A stretch of 64,000 nucleotides of DNA from Priestia endophytica DSM 13796 (lineage in GTDB: Bacteria; Bacillota; Bacilli; Bacillales; Bacillaceae_H): positions 62,001 through 126,000 of the forward strand of contig NZ_FOXX01000009.1 in assembly GCF_900115845.1 (NCBI RefSeq). The letters run 5' to 3'. Each line of letters opens with the position of its first letter. Within the stretch, counting starts at the first letter, position 1. Under the pieces are notes generated by a model. That model was given only the letters and a program-made list of their open reading frames with translations, ran no database searches and was not told the origin of the DNA. This document shows positions 17,530 through 26,287 of the stretch, in pieces. A program made the position numbers and the translations under genes.

Positions 17530-17820
17530 TTGATTAAAAAAGGATTTATGATTGGCATTATTATATTGTTGGTGTCATTGGCCGCCTTTTATTTTACAGG
17601 GAACGGGTCATATCTTTACTTTATTTCAGGTGGCGTAGGCTGGGTTTCTTTCCTATTTTCAGCCGATTACTTCGTTCACAGTATCACATTAAAAGATAAA
17701 AATAAATTTTCTTTCGAAAAGAAAGACCGTAACATGAAGAGTTGGAAAAAATCAAAGCGATTGCTTTCAGTCGCTGTGCCAAACTTGGTCGCTGTAGCCA
17801 TTTATTTTATCGTTAGCTAA
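17530..17820 (+). CDS. Membrane protein of unknown function (possibly DUF5316-like)
   Basis: Product of 96 residues with three hydrophobic segments (about 5-20, 28-48 and 78-94) and a charged loop rich in Lys between the last two. The segment LYFISGGVGWVSFL resembles the ISGGVG segment of small Bacillus DUF5316-type membrane proteins; this assignment is weak. Start is TTG after CGAGGAATC. A long hairpin terminator follows. Confidence 0.6.
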   Translation: MIKKGFMIGIIILLVSLAAFYFTGNGSYLYFISGGVGWVSFLFSADYFVHSITLKDKNKFSFEKKDRNMKSWKKSKRLLSVAVPNLVAVAIYFIVS

Positions 17821-17842
17821 TCATCCACGTTATAGCACACAT

Positions 17843-17893
17843 GAATAACGGAGGAAGCTCGTTACTTTTTAGCGAGTTTCCTCCGTTATTTTT
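17843..17893 (+). terminator. Terminator after the small membrane protein genes
   Basis: Arms AATAACGGAGGAAGCTCG and CGAGTTTCCTCCGTTATT, one mismatch, loop of about eleven bases, followed by a T run. Confidence 0.85.
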
Positions 17894-17987
17894 TATATTC
17901 TCATCCTTCACTCATTTTCTATTTGACCTGCAAAGCGTTTCATACTCTACACTTGAAGCAAATATCGAGAGTGAGGAGAGATTTAAT

Positions 17988-18143
17988 ATGCTTTCTATTG
18001 TTATTCTCTGTTTTGTTATCTATCTTTCTGCTTACTTCTGCTTAAAAAGCGCCGGACAATCGCTTGAAGTTGAAAAAATCGAAACATTTGATGATTACTT
18101 TGTGCAATCTCATCACAATCACACTAAAAAATCTTCCCTTTAA
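17988..18143 (+). CDS. Small single-helix membrane protein
   Basis: A 51-residue product: one N-terminal membrane helix (MLSIVILCFVIYLSAYFCL) and a soluble His-rich tail ending HHNHTKKSSL. GTGAGGAGAG lies about seven bases before the ATG, and a hairpin (AGCATCCATTCT and complement, 18164-18195) follows. The family is not recognised. Size, site and terminator make it a credible gene. Confidence 0.55.
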   Translation: MLSIVILCFVIYLSAYFCLKSAGQSLEVEKIETFDDYFVQSHHNHTKKSSL

Positions 18144-18321
18144 CCTAATCCCTACCTCAAAAAGCATCCATTCTTTGTATAGAGAATGGATGCTATCTTC
18201 ACCCCACAATACAGAAAACTAAACCATCATATTCTTACTTCCAACCGTTTGGATAGCCATTGCCCCCATTCGTTTTTCTCACGACAGTACATCAATAAAT
18301 TCACGGGGCCCTTTTATATTT

Positions 18322-19251
18322 TCAAATCCTTTCTCTATCTCGAAAATCTTGAACTGCATCTTTTACGCTTTCTCTTTGAGAATATTTCGTTGTAAATCCA
18401 AGCTTTCTTATTTTTTCATCGTTCCATACGCGATGTGTACGAAACGTATTTAAAGTATAAGACACCGGATCTTCGACAATGTTGGATAAATCACAAATAG
18501 TCACTTCTATTCCTCTTTCATAATCTATCTCTTCTTTTAAACTTTTCCATGTTGTATCAAATCCTTTTAATAAAAATAAGTTCATGCTCCCTTTAGGAAA
18601 TGGATAGTTCCCGAGCCACTCCATTGCTCGACCGACATCTCTTGTATCAACAAGAGATACTTTCGTTTCACCATTTTTAAGGAGTGGAAACTGATCATTC
18701 ATATGCTGTTGAAATAAGCGTGAGAAGAAGGACATATAATCCCGACGACCAATCGCACTTGCTGGACGTAGTATAATTGTTGTTATGCCTGTTTCTTCCC
18801 CTATTTTCCTTACTACTTCTTCTCGTTTCAAGAGCAATTGTTGAATGAGATATTGTGGTTTTATGCAATATGACTCATCTAACGGCTCACTGCTATGAAA
18901 ATCGTATACAACGATAGAACTTAGCTGAATGAATCGGTTCGCCCCACTTAAAGAAGCTGCTCTCACTAACTTTTTTGTAAGGTCAATTTCTACTGCATTC
19001 TCTAAATCAATTTTTGAACGTAAACCAACACTCCCTATACAGTTGTAAACAACTTCATGCCCTTCGATTTCTTCTTTGATGGAGGCAGTATCCGAGTAGT
19101 CTATTTCAACAATCCTAACATCTAAAGACTGTAAAAAAGCAACGTTACTATGTGAACGCACAACAGCTGTCACTTTATGACCTTTTAATATTAATTGCTC
19201 AACAGTATGACTTCCAATAAATCCTGTACTTCCAAACACAATAGCTTTCAT
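18322..19251 (-). CDS. Extended SDR-type NAD(P)-dependent epimerase/dehydratase-like protein
   Basis: Product of 309 residues. The Rossmann motif is AIVFGSTGFIGSHTVEQL at the N-terminus; VVYNCIGSVG and IQLSSIVVYD follow the usual order of extended SDRs. Where the catalytic YxxxK would be expected the sequence reads QLLLK, so the tyrosine appears to be Gln and the protein may be an atypical, non-epimerising member. The ATG at 19249-19251 is chosen because AAAGGA is nine bases ahead. It is divergent from an HxlR regulator 144 bases away, a usual arrangement for HxlR control of a redox enzyme. Confidence 0.75.
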   Translation of the reverse strand: MKAIVFGSTGFIGSHTVEQLILKGHKVTAVVRSHSNVAFLQSLDVRIVEIDYSDTASIKEEIEGHEVVYNCIGSVGLRSKIDLENAVEIDLTKKLVRAASLSGANRFIQLSSIVVYDFHSSEPLDESYCIKPQYLIQQLLLKREEVVRKIGEETGITTIILRPASAIGRRDYMSFFSRLFQQHMNDQFPLLKNGETKVSLVDTRDVGRAMEWLGNYPFPKGSMNLFLLKGFDTTWKSLKEEIDYERGIEVTICDLSNIVEDPVSYTLNTFRTHRVWNDEKIRKLGFTTKYSQRESVKDAVQDFRDRERI

Positions 19252-19394
19252 TTTTATCATTCCTTTATATATTTTTCACAAAAAACCATTTACTGGTTAA
19301 AATTCACTTATTATACTAATGAAAGTACTTTCTTTTTCATAGTACTGATATTTTTTATAGCAAGTATCTTAAAGTATAGAAATGGAGGATATCA

Positions 19395-19736
19395 ATGAAT
19401 ATAGCTACAAATTCATCATGTCCAATTGAGAAGACCATGAGCGTTATTGGCGGAAAGTGGACCTTTTTAATTTTAAGAGAACTTTTCACTGAACCGAAGC
19501 GTTTTGGCGAACTCCAAAAAACGTTAAAAAATGTGAGTCCACGCACTCTCTCACTAAGATTAAAAGAATTGGAGCACGAAGGAATTATTTCACGAAAAAT
19601 ATACGCAGAGATTCCTCCACATGTAGAATACTCCCTTACATACAAAGGAGAAACCTTGCGCCCTATTTTTGAAGCAATGAAAGAATGGGGAAACACTTGG
19701 GATGTGTTAGGTATAGGAAGTGTCCATGAAGAGTGA
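19395..19736 (+). CDS. HxlR family winged-helix transcriptional regulator
   Basis: Product of 113 residues with the full HxlR domain: CPIEKTMSVIGGKWTFLILRELF, then RFGELQKTL and the recognition region SPRTLSLRLKELEHEGII, and EYSLTYKGETLRPI in the wing. The cysteine near residue 9 is the conserved position used in thiol-sensing members such as HypR. TGGAGGA lies six bases before the ATG. It is divergent from the SDR gene, which is its likely target; binding of reactive electrophiles as the signal is an inference from family knowledge. Confidence 0.9.
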   Translation: MNIATNSSCPIEKTMSVIGGKWTFLILRELFTEPKRFGELQKTLKNVSPRTLSLRLKELEHEGIISRKIYAEIPPHVEYSLTYKGETLRPIFEAMKEWGNTWDVLGIGSVHEE

Positions 19737-19760
19737 ACAAAAAGACTTTTTTACTCACCA

Positions 19761-19927
19761 AATACGTTCCGTTCTGCCATTATTGAAGATAGAGGACCTT
19801 ATGAGTGCAAATTGACGGAGAAACAGAGTTTTTAGACCAAGAAAAAGGCGAAGACTTCCTTGACGAAAAAGACTTTGAACAAGTGATCAAATTGTTGGGT
19901 TTTCAAAATGTGAAGGAAGTCCCCTAA
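19761..19927 (+). pseudogene. Gene fragment, unidentified
   Basis: A 39-codon stretch in one frame (GETEFLDQEKGEDFLDEKDF then QVIKLLGFQNVKEVP and a stop) follows, after a one- or two-base frame change, a piece reading FRSAIIEDRGPYE. There is no start. The acidic helix and GFQNVKEV end resemble the C-terminus of CYTH-type domains, but the match is too short to name. Confidence 0.45.
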
Positions 19928-19969
19928 AACGTTTTTACATAAAGGAGAGTTTGATGTTTGTGTGTAAAA

Positions 19970-20194
19970 AAACGATTAGGGACAAGGAATTGGTAAGAAC
20001 CTTTTAAACGAATGTATCACTTGGGCTGATCAAAAGGACATTAAAAAAATAACGCTCCACGTTTTAGAAAAAACAATAGAGCACTCCACCCTTACAAAAA
20101 GTTAGGCTTTGAAATTGAAGGGATTTTACGAAATGACAAAGTAATAAATGGTCGTTATTATAACAGCATTGCAATGAGCAGAATTCGGTCGTGA
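19970..20194 (+). pseudogene. GNAT acetyltransferase remnant
   Basis: The C-terminal half of an acetyltransferase can be read across two frames: GIGK/LLNECITWADQKDIKKITL, then after loss of one A in an A run, RALHPYKKLGFEIEGILRND to a stop. The YKKLGFEIEG segment is characteristic of RimJ/RimL-type GNAT proteins. No intact start exists. Together with the preceding fragment it marks a decayed two-gene segment. Confidence 0.7.
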
Positions 20195-20381
20195 ATGTAC
20201 ATAGTAGAACTTTGAAAAGGTTCTATTATGTACTATGTACTTCTCTCCCATTCCCTTCCCTATTTAGCAATTTCCTTATCTAAAACATATTCTATAAAGA
20301 AATTATAATTGGGTAATCAAACAAAGAACTTATATGTTAGTATGAATATATAATCATGTATTGAATAAAGAGGTGATGCTT

Positions 20382-21425
20382 ATGTATGATGTTATTATTA
20401 TTGGTTCAGGTCAAGCTGGATTATCAATGGGCTATTATTTAAAGAAAACCGCTCTCTCCTTGGTCATTATTGATCAAAACACCCGCATTGGCGATACATG
20501 GAGAAATCGGTATGATTCACTCACTTTGTTTACTCCTCCTCTCTATAGCTCTTTACCTGGATTAAGGCTAAAAAAAGAGCGGAACTGTATGCCAACGAAA
20601 GACGACATTGCCGACTATCTTGAGAACTATGCTAAAACATTTTCTTTGCCTGTTCAACTTGGCATTCATGTAAAAAATGTCTCAAAAATTGATGATTTCT
20701 TTTCGCTTGAAACAAATAAAGGGGTAGTTGAAGCTCGAAATCTTGTTGTTGCGACAGGTCCTTTTCATACACCTAGAATTCCTTCATTCTCTAAAAAGCT
20801 TTCAAAAGATATTGTTCAACTTCATTCTTCTTCTTACAAAAATCCTTCACAACTGAAAGATGGAAATGTTTTAGTTGTTGGAGCTGGAAACTCCGGAGCT
20901 CAAATTGCAGTAGAATTAGCGAACACTCACAAAACGTATCTTTCTACTAGCGGAAAGCTTCGATTTCTCCCGCTTTTCATCATGAATAAAAATATTTTTT
21001 GGTGGTTTGACAAAATCGGAATCTTAAAAGCCACAAGGGACTCTTTCATCGGCCGAAAGCTTCAGCTATATGGTGACCCTATCTTTGGAACACAATTAAA
21101 AACGAAAATGAAAGCTGGTCTTGTTCACTTAAGAGAACGTACTAAAACCGCTAGTGAAAATGAAGTGATTTTTGCTGATGCTTCTACATTAAAAGTGGAT
21201 AATATTATTTGGGCAACAGGTTTTAGGCCTAATTACGATTGGCTGAATCTTCCCAACTTAGTTGATAAACAAGGAAACATTATTCATAAACGAGGCATTA
21301 CTCAGCAAAAGGGGGTATTTTTCCTCGGCTTACCTTGGCAATATCGAAGAGGCTCTTCATTGCTTGAAGGAGTCGGAAAAGATGCTTATTATCTTTATCA
21401 ACATATCTTAACTCATATAAGGTAA
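20382..21425 (+). CDS. FAD/NAD(P)-dependent flavin monooxygenase-like oxidoreductase (CzcO family)
   Basis: Product of 347 residues. FAD-binding motif IIIGSGQAGLSMGYYL at the N-terminus, GDTWRNRYDSLTLFTP typical of CzcO/YrpB-type putative flavoproteins, the NADPH-binding motif VLVVGAGNSGAQIAVEL in the middle, and IIWATGFRPNYDWL, the conserved ATG motif, near the end. It probably oxygenates or oxidises a small molecule in the cytoplasm; the substrate is unknown. The ATG at 20382 is chosen because AAAGAGGTGAT precedes it. It is a single gene beside decayed sequence. Confidence 0.85.
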   Translation: MYDVIIIGSGQAGLSMGYYLKKTALSLVIIDQNTRIGDTWRNRYDSLTLFTPPLYSSLPGLRLKKERNCMPTKDDIADYLENYAKTFSLPVQLGIHVKNVSKIDDFFSLETNKGVVEARNLVVATGPFHTPRIPSFSKKLSKDIVQLHSSSYKNPSQLKDGNVLVVGAGNSGAQIAVELANTHKTYLSTSGKLRFLPLFIMNKNIFWWFDKIGILKATRDSFIGRKLQLYGDPIFGTQLKTKMKAGLVHLRERTKTASENEVIFADASTLKVDNIIWATGFRPNYDWLNLPNLVDKQGNIIHKRGITQQKGVFFLGLPWQYRRGSSLLEGVGKDAYYLYQHILTHIR

Positions 21426-21533
21426 GTTTTATGTATCCCTAACAAATTATAAGTAATTTAAAGGTTTTTTGGGAGAAACAGTCTAATATTATATTTTTAC
21501 GGCTTAACAATGGAATTAGAAAAGGAGAATCCA

Positions 21534-22040
21534 ATGACAAACTTCTCACTGCAGTTTTATCAGTTCAATACTTGGGCGAACGAGCAAATTTTTAAGCGTT
21601 TAAAAGAGCTTCCAGAAGAGACTTACCGACAAGAAGTTCAAAGCATCTTCCCGTCTCTTTCTCACGTACTAGCACATGTTTATCTCTCTGATCTTGGATG
21701 GTTTGATGTGGTTTCAGGGAAAGATTTGCAGCATGCAATGAGCTTAGCCAGGGAGCGTAAAGAAGAAATTGAAGCAAAAAGCTTAGTAGAGATGGAACAG
21801 CTTTTTGCGGATTTATCAGAGCGCTACAAAACTTTCCTAAGCAAAGAAGAAAACTTACCAAAACAACTTACAATCCAACACCCTGCCGGTGGAGTAATGG
21901 AAACAACGGTAGGTGATCTCGTACCTCACGTTGTGAATCATGGTACATATCACAGAGGAAATATTTCAGCGATGCTACATCAAATGGGGCACGCTTCAGT
22001 GCCTACAGATTATGGGCTGTATTTGTTTTTATTCGCTTAA
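21534..22040 (+). CDS. DinB family protein
   Basis: Product of 168 residues with a four-helix DinB fold. The metal-binding histidine triad is visible as LSHVLAHVY in helix 2 and HVVNHGTYHRGNI in helix 4. Members bind a divalent metal and include thiol-dependent transferases such as bacillithiol transferases; the role of this one is unknown. The ATG is chosen because AAAAGGAGA lies six bases ahead. A terminator shared with the convergent DMT gene follows. Confidence 0.88.
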   Translation: MTNFSLQFYQFNTWANEQIFKRLKELPEETYRQEVQSIFPSLSHVLAHVYLSDLGWFDVVSGKDLQHAMSLARERKEEIEAKSLVEMEQLFADLSERYKTFLSKEENLPKQLTIQHPAGGVMETTVGDLVPHVVNHGTYHRGNISAMLHQMGHASVPTDYGLYLFLFA

Positions 22041-22042
22041 AA

Positions 22043-22078
22043 AGAAAAGTCCTCTCTCGTATAAGAGGACTTTTTTTA
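22043..22078. terminator. Bidirectional terminator
   Basis: Arms AAAAGTCCTCTT-like and AAGAGGACTTTTTTT with a short loop, between the convergent DinB and DMT genes. Confidence 0.8.
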
Positions 22079-22990
22079 ATATGTAATCGCCTTCTCCGGT
22101 TTCGCTTCTCCTGACATATCTTTTGAAAGAATGAAGATAGCGGCAATTACAAACAGCATTCCGAGAAGATGAGAAATCAAAATCTCTTCTTTTAGGATAA
22201 GAAACGAAAGCACAACTGTACTTAACGGCAATACACTTGTTAGAACTCCTGCTGAACTTGCTGACACTTTTATTAATCCTTGATACATTAACAAAAATGC
22301 AAGTACTGTAACTACAACTCCAAAATAAAGAATGTTCATCCAATCCATCATATCTACGGTCGAAAACGAGAAGCTCATTCCCTCATAAATGGAAAACGGC
22401 AAAAATAAAATTAACCCAAAAACGCTCATTATTGTTGAAATTGTAAGTGGTGTCACTTTATGAGATATCGCCTTTCCTAAGGTAATAAATAAAGCTTCTG
22501 TTAGAACAGAACCAACGATCAAAGAGTTGCCAAATAGAGAAGAAACATTACCTCCTCCCCCGCTCATGATGTTCATGAGCGACACTCCGATAACCGCCAG
22601 AACGATTCCTATCACTTTTGTTCTTGATAATTTTTCTTTTAAAAATAAAACGGCAATAACCCCAATAACAGCAGGAAGCGTGCTTGTAATAATCCCTGCT
22701 TCAACAGCCGTTGTGAACTTTAATCCGTAAAGCATAAAAATATTAAACAAAAATACGCCTGTTAACGCTTGTAAAAAGAGAATACCAAAAACAGAACGCT
22801 CTATCCTTGGAAAACGCTTCTCTTTCCATAGTAGTAAAGGAACTAAAATAAGCGACGCAACGATAAAGCGAAGCTCTGATGCTAGAAAAACAGGAAAGCT
22901 TGAGATAATCAGTTTTCCTGCCACAACAGAGCTTCCGACAATCATCATCGCTAAAGAAATTTGTATGTATGCGATAATTGTTCCTTTCAA
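22076..22990 (-). CDS. EamA/DMT family transporter
   Basis: Product of 304 residues with ten hydrophobic segments arranged as two EamA repeats (about residues 5-135 and 150-290). The usual GVFLFNIFMLYGLKFTTA and LTSVLPLSTVVLSFLILKE segments, near the end of helices 3-4 and 9, are present. It probably exports metabolites or toxic compounds. Start is TTG with GAGGAGGT seven bases before. It is a single-gene unit. Confidence 0.88.
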   Translation of the reverse strand: MKGTIIAYIQISLAMMIVGSSVVAGKLIISSFPVFLASELRFIVASLILVPLLLWKEKRFPRIERSVFGILFLQALTGVFLFNIFMLYGLKFTTAVEAGIITSTLPAVIGVIAVLFLKEKLSRTKVIGIVLAVIGVSLMNIMSGGGGNVSSLFGNSLIVGSVLTEALFITLGKAISHKVTPLTISTIMSVFGLILFLPFSIYEGMSFSFSTVDMMDWMNILYFGVVVTVLAFLLMYQGLIKVSASSAGVLTSVLPLSTVVLSFLILKEEILISHLLGMLFVIAAIFILSKDMSGEAKPEKAITY

Positions 22991-23201
22991 AGCATGGACC
23001 TCCTCTTTAGTATTTATAACAGAATATTATCAGGCAGACTCTCATCTTTGTATATCCTATTTAAGCTTAAACTTCCATATTTCTCTTCACTTTCATGTAA
23101 TTATTTGTTATTTCAAATATGATTTACTCGAATAAAAAGGAGAAAGAAACAGAGAATAAGGGAGACTTTTTAATACATGATAAGAAAGGAGATGCGAAAT
23201 A

Positions 23202-23393
23202 ATGAAAAACAACATTCAAATGTTACCTATCATTGCTTCTGTTGGTATTGGAGCAGCTGCTTACAGTATGATGACAGGACGCGCTGGACAACTTCAAAAT
23301 GTGATGCCACACATGTTAAACATGAACTCTCAAGGAAGCAATCAAATGATGGGACAACAAACGGGTCAACAAACGAATCAACAAAACCAATAA
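23202..23393 (+). CDS. Small protein with hydrophobic start and Gln-rich tail (DUF3918/YrzQ-like)
   Basis: A 63-residue product: a short hydrophobic stretch (LPIIASVGIGAAAYSMM), a Met/Asn-rich middle and a Gln-rich tail (GQQTGQQTNQQNQ). AAGGAGAT lies about nine bases before the ATG. The N-terminus recalls the small Bacillus DUF3918/YrzQ proteins; the similarity is slight. A hairpin at 23466-23502 with a T run ends the unit. Confidence 0.55.
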   Translation: MKNNIQMLPIIASVGIGAAAYSMMTGRAGQLQNVMPHMLNMNSQGSNQMMGQQTGQQTNQQNQ

Positions 23394-23806
23394 TACATTC
23401 TTTACGCTTCCAATCTCCCTCCAAGGTTCGACATTTCCCTTCTTTCTTAACCAGTAAAGAAGAGAAAAAATCCTCTATTCCCCCTGAATAGGGGATTTTT
23501 TGCCGATGATAACATCCTCCTCATAACCATTATCATTAGCTTAATGAGGAGCAAAATTTCTATAAGATGAACAAATGAAAGATGTTCTAACTTTTCTCAA
23601 CCCATATTCTGAAATCCTTATTCATAACAAAGTGACCTAACGACAGCTTTCTTCCCCAAAAACGATATACCCCTATTATAGAATTATTTTCCTCTTTATG
23701 TCTGCTTAAATTGTAAAAAAATACAATTAAATCAAGAAATATCTATTCACCCCTTATGAATTAATATATAATCAAATGTATAATAATTCATAAAGGAGCT
23801 GTTTAT
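23394..23806. other. Intergenic region of about 410 bases
   Basis: It starts with the terminator of the preceding small gene (about 23466-23502). The rest is AT-rich without an open frame that has a ribosome binding site. The promoter of the transglutaminase-like gene must lie in its right part; AAAGGAG is at about 23793. Confidence 0.5.
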
Positions 23807-24415
23807 ATGCGTTTAGTTCTTCAATCTACTAATCCGCATGATTACTTAATTTCTACCTTTGAAGTGAATTTTACTCATCCTTCTCTTATCAAAAAAGCAG
23901 ATGAAATTTATGCAAATTCCATGAATAAGCTCCAATATGCTAAAGAAGCTTATGAATTTGTAAGAGATCACATCGCTCACTCATGGGATATTGGAAGTCA
24001 CCGTGTGACAAGAACCGCTTCTGAAGTATTGGAGTATGAAGAAGGAATTTGCTATGCAAAGTCTAACTTACTCGCTGCTCTTCTTCGTATAAAAGGGATT
24101 CCAACAGGCTTTTGCTATCAAAGACTTACATTATTTAATACCCCTGAAGATAGCTATTGTATTCATGCTTTAAATGCCGTATATATTGATTCTGAAAACA
24201 AATGGATCCGCCTTGATTCACGTGGAAACAAGACTGGAGTGAACGCGCAATTTTCCCTTGATGAAGAAAAGCTCGCCTTCCCTGTTCGTCCCCATTTAGA
24301 TGAACAGGATTATACAACAATTTATGTGAATCCTCATGAGAAGACGATGAACGTTTTAAAAGAACACAGCGATGGTAGAGAAATGTATATGAATGGTTTA
24401 CCGAAAAACATTTAA
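23807..24415 (+). CDS. Transglutaminase-like cysteine peptidase-fold protein
   Basis: Product of 202 residues with a transglutaminase core. The catalytic triad is readable: Cys82 in EGICYAKS, His120 in YCIHALNAVY, Asp137 in WIRLDSRG. The domain fills most of the protein and there is no signal peptide, so it acts in the cytoplasm, possibly as a peptidase or deamidase. AAAGGAG precedes the ATG. The adjacent ArsR-type gene follows after about 70 bases and has its own promoter. Confidence 0.85.
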   Translation: MRLVLQSTNPHDYLISTFEVNFTHPSLIKKADEIYANSMNKLQYAKEAYEFVRDHIAHSWDIGSHRVTRTASEVLEYEEGICYAKSNLLAALLRIKGIPTGFCYQRLTLFNTPEDSYCIHALNAVYIDSENKWIRLDSRGNKTGVNAQFSLDEEKLAFPVRPHLDEQDYTTIYVNPHEKTMNVLKEHSDGREMYMNGLPKNI

Positions 24416-24450
24416 GAACGGCGACAAGGAGACACTCTAGTTTTTAAACA

Positions 24451-24479
24451 TTGACATATCGGTATACAACGATTAGTAT
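24451..24479 (+). promoter_or_regulatory. Sigma A-type promoter directly before the ArsR gene
   Basis: TTGACA, 17-base spacer, TAGTAT. The expected start of transcription, about seven bases further, coincides with the ATG at 24487, so the mRNA would have almost no leader. The spacer contains ATCGGTATAC, a possible half-operator for autoregulation. Confidence 0.6.
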
Positions 24480-24486
24480 AAAAGAC

Positions 24487-24789
24487 ATGAATTCAATCGA
24501 TATTTTCAAAGCACTTTCAAATGAGATACGTCTAGACATCTTGACGTGGTTAAAGGATCCTGAGAAACACTTTAATACGTCTTCTGCGTACGTCGAAGAA
24601 AAAGGAGGCGTATGTGTTGGAGATATTCAAGAAAAAGCTAATTTATCTCAATCGACAATATCTCATTATTTATCGATGATGCAGAAGGCAAAATTATTAC
24701 AATCAGAGCGTCATGGAAAATGGACGTATTATCGTCGTAATGAAGAAACAATCAAAGAATTAGAGAAATATGTGAGAGAGAAACTATAA
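24487..24789 (+). CDS. ArsR family winged-helix repressor
   Basis: Product of 100 residues. Helix-turn-helix core: IFKALSNEIRLDILTWL, then VGDIQEKANLSQSTISHYLSMM split by the recognition helix, and HGKWTYYRRNEE in the wing. I chose the ATG at 24487; an upstream TTG in the same frame is the -35 box itself. No clear ribosome binding site precedes the ATG, consistent with a leaderless message. Two small DMT-type transporter genes follow on the same strand (74 bases away), so it probably represses them. The cysteine in GGVCVGDI could sense metal or thiol stress, but a full metal-binding motif is not evident. Confidence 0.85.
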   Translation: MNSIDIFKALSNEIRLDILTWLKDPEKHFNTSSAYVEEKGGVCVGDIQEKANLSQSTISHYLSMMQKAKLLQSERHGKWTYYRRNEETIKELEKYVREKL

Positions 24790-24863
24790 AAGTTTTTTTC
24801 TCCGTCTTTAATTTCGATAATTCTAGATATATAATTATTTAGTTATTGGAAAGGAGTATTATT

Positions 24864-25292
24864 ATGCGCTATGTCATCTACATCATTGCTTTACTAGCTG
24901 GCGCTTCACTAAGTCTTGAAGGAGCCATTTATGGAGAGCTTGGCAAAGTGATTGGAGAGCTAGAAAGCAGCTTTTATAACTTTGCTGGTGGTTCTATTAT
25001 TATGGGACTATTATGGATTTTCTTTGGAAAAGGAAAACTTTCATATACAAGAGAGGCGCCGAAATGGACACTCGTTGGCGGGCTTTTTGGCATTATATAT
25101 TTAACTTCGATTGTGATTAGCGTTCCATTTGTTGGAGTTGGCATTACAATGGTATCGATTGTTATTGGTCAAATGGTCATGAGTATGTTTATTGAACACT
25201 TTGGATGGCTTGGAAGCCAAAAAATAGCGGTCAACAAAGAAAAAGTTTTCGCTCTTATTTCGATGGTTATTGCCCTTATTTTAATTTACTAG
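24864..25292 (+). CDS. DMT superfamily transporter subunit (YdcZ/DUF606-type)
   Basis: Product of 142 residues with five membrane segments. GASLSLEGAIYGELGK at the start and VGVGITMVSIVIGQMVMSM in the fourth helix are typical of the YdcZ (DUF606) half-size transporters. AAAGGAGT lies seven bases before the chosen ATG. The next gene encodes a paralogue, 12 bases away, and the two probably form a heterodimer, as known for paired small multidrug-type exporters. Substrate unknown. Confidence 0.82.
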   Translation: MRYVIYIIALLAGASLSLEGAIYGELGKVIGELESSFYNFAGGSIIMGLLWIFFGKGKLSYTREAPKWTLVGGLFGIIYLTSIVISVPFVGVGITMVSIVIGQMVMSMFIEHFGWLGSQKIAVNKEKVFALISMVIALILIY

Positions 25293-25304
25293 GAGGTTTA
25301 AGCT

Positions 25305-25766
25305 ATGGCAATTGCAATGGTTATTTTTACGTTAATCGGCGGAATCGTTCTAAGTGCTCAATCCTCTGTGAACGGAACACTTAGTCGAAAAGCTGGAACA
25401 ATTGAAACAACTCTATTTACGTTTATTACAGGTACTCTCTTTCTTGCTCTTATTATTTTATTCTTTGGTCAAGGAAACATTTTAGCGATTATGGAAGCGC
25501 CAAAATGGCAGTTAAGTGCCGTCTTTTTAGGTGTTGCTTATCTTTTATTAACTGTCATTGCAGTACCTCGAATTGGCGTTATCGCAACAAATATTGGAAC
25601 CATTATTGGTCAGCTTATCACAGGTATGATTATTGACCACTTTGGATGGTTCGGTGGTCTTGAAATTCATATTGATGGCAAACGTTTGGCTGCTTTAGCG
25701 TTTATGCTGCTTGCTTTATACTTTGTATATAAAAGCAATAAGCGTGTGAAAGAAGAAAGAGCTTAA
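25305..25766 (+). CDS. DMT superfamily transporter subunit (YdcZ/DUF606-type), partner
   Basis: Product of 153 residues, five membrane segments, paralogous to the preceding gene (QSSVNGTLSRKAGT against the LEGAIYGELGK position; IIGQLITGMIIDHFGWFGG against IGQMVMSMFIEHFGWLG). AGGAGGT lies seven bases before the ATG. Pairing and spacing argue for a two-component exporter under control of the upstream ArsR protein. Ends at a bidirectional terminator. Confidence 0.82.
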   Translation: MAIAMVIFTLIGGIVLSAQSSVNGTLSRKAGTIETTLFTFITGTLFLALIILFFGQGNILAIMEAPKWQLSAVFLGVAYLLLTVIAVPRIGVIATNIGTIIGQLITGMIIDHFGWFGGLEIHIDGKRLAALAFMLLALYFVYKSNKRVKEERA

Positions 25767-25768
25767 AG

Positions 25769-25808
25769 AAAAAGGAACGAATGCGTATAGAAGCGTTCGT
25801 TCCTTTTT
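25769..25808. terminator. Bidirectional terminator
   Basis: Arms AAAAAGGAACGAATGC and GCGTTCGTTCCTTTTT with one bulged base, between the DMT pair and the convergent NUDIX gene. Confidence 0.85.
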
Positions 25809-26274
25809 AGTATGATTTTAGAAATTGTTCTTCTAACAATGGAATGCTATGCTTTTTCTTATAGTAAGCTGAAATTTCTTCTCTAAGGTTTGGGTATAAA
25901 ACAATCGTATGAAGCTCATCCAGTAGAACCCATTTCACGCCTGTTTGATTTTGATCCCGCTCCTCCGGTACTTTAGGATTTTCTCCCTCTCGTAATGAGC
26001 AGTCAAAAATGGTTGTTAACGAATGAACAGAACCGTATTTATCATAATTTAAATGTGGAGCATACTCGTAAAGAAAAGCGACTTCCCCAACTTCAATATC
26101 TACAGAAGCTTCTTCCCTCGCTTCTCGTTTCACTGTTTGTAAGAGCGACTCACCCTGTTCTACGCCTCCGCCAGGTAAATTGTAATGAAGACCATGTTCG
26201 TCATGAAACTCCACTAGGAGAACGGCTTCATTTTCAATAATCAATGCGCTTCCTCTCACTCTTATTGGATACAT
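25807..26274 (-). CDS. NUDIX hydrolase
   Basis: Product of 155 residues with a NUDIX box at about residues 37-59: GGVEQGESLLQTVKREAREE followed by ASV. All catalytic acidic residues (REAREE) are kept; the usual Gly after EEx is Ser. It hydrolyses nucleoside diphosphates linked to another moiety; the substrate is not predictable. It is the second gene of a two-gene leftward operon, 13 bases after the GNAT stop, with GGGGGAG before the ATG. Confidence 0.88.
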   Translation of the reverse strand: MYPIRVRGSALIIENEAVLLVEFHDEHGLHYNLPGGGVEQGESLLQTVKREAREEASVDIEVGEVAFLYEYAPHLNYDKYGSVHSLTTIFDCSLREGENPKVPEERDQNQTGVKWVLLDELHTIVLYPNLREEISAYYKKKHSIPLLEEQFLKSY

Positions 26275-26287
26275 TACACTCCCCCTG

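Noticed and set aside
24451-24486. Upstream extension of the ArsR gene to a TTG
   Set aside because: The TTG is the -35 box TTGACA of a good promoter, so the extension would not be transcribed.
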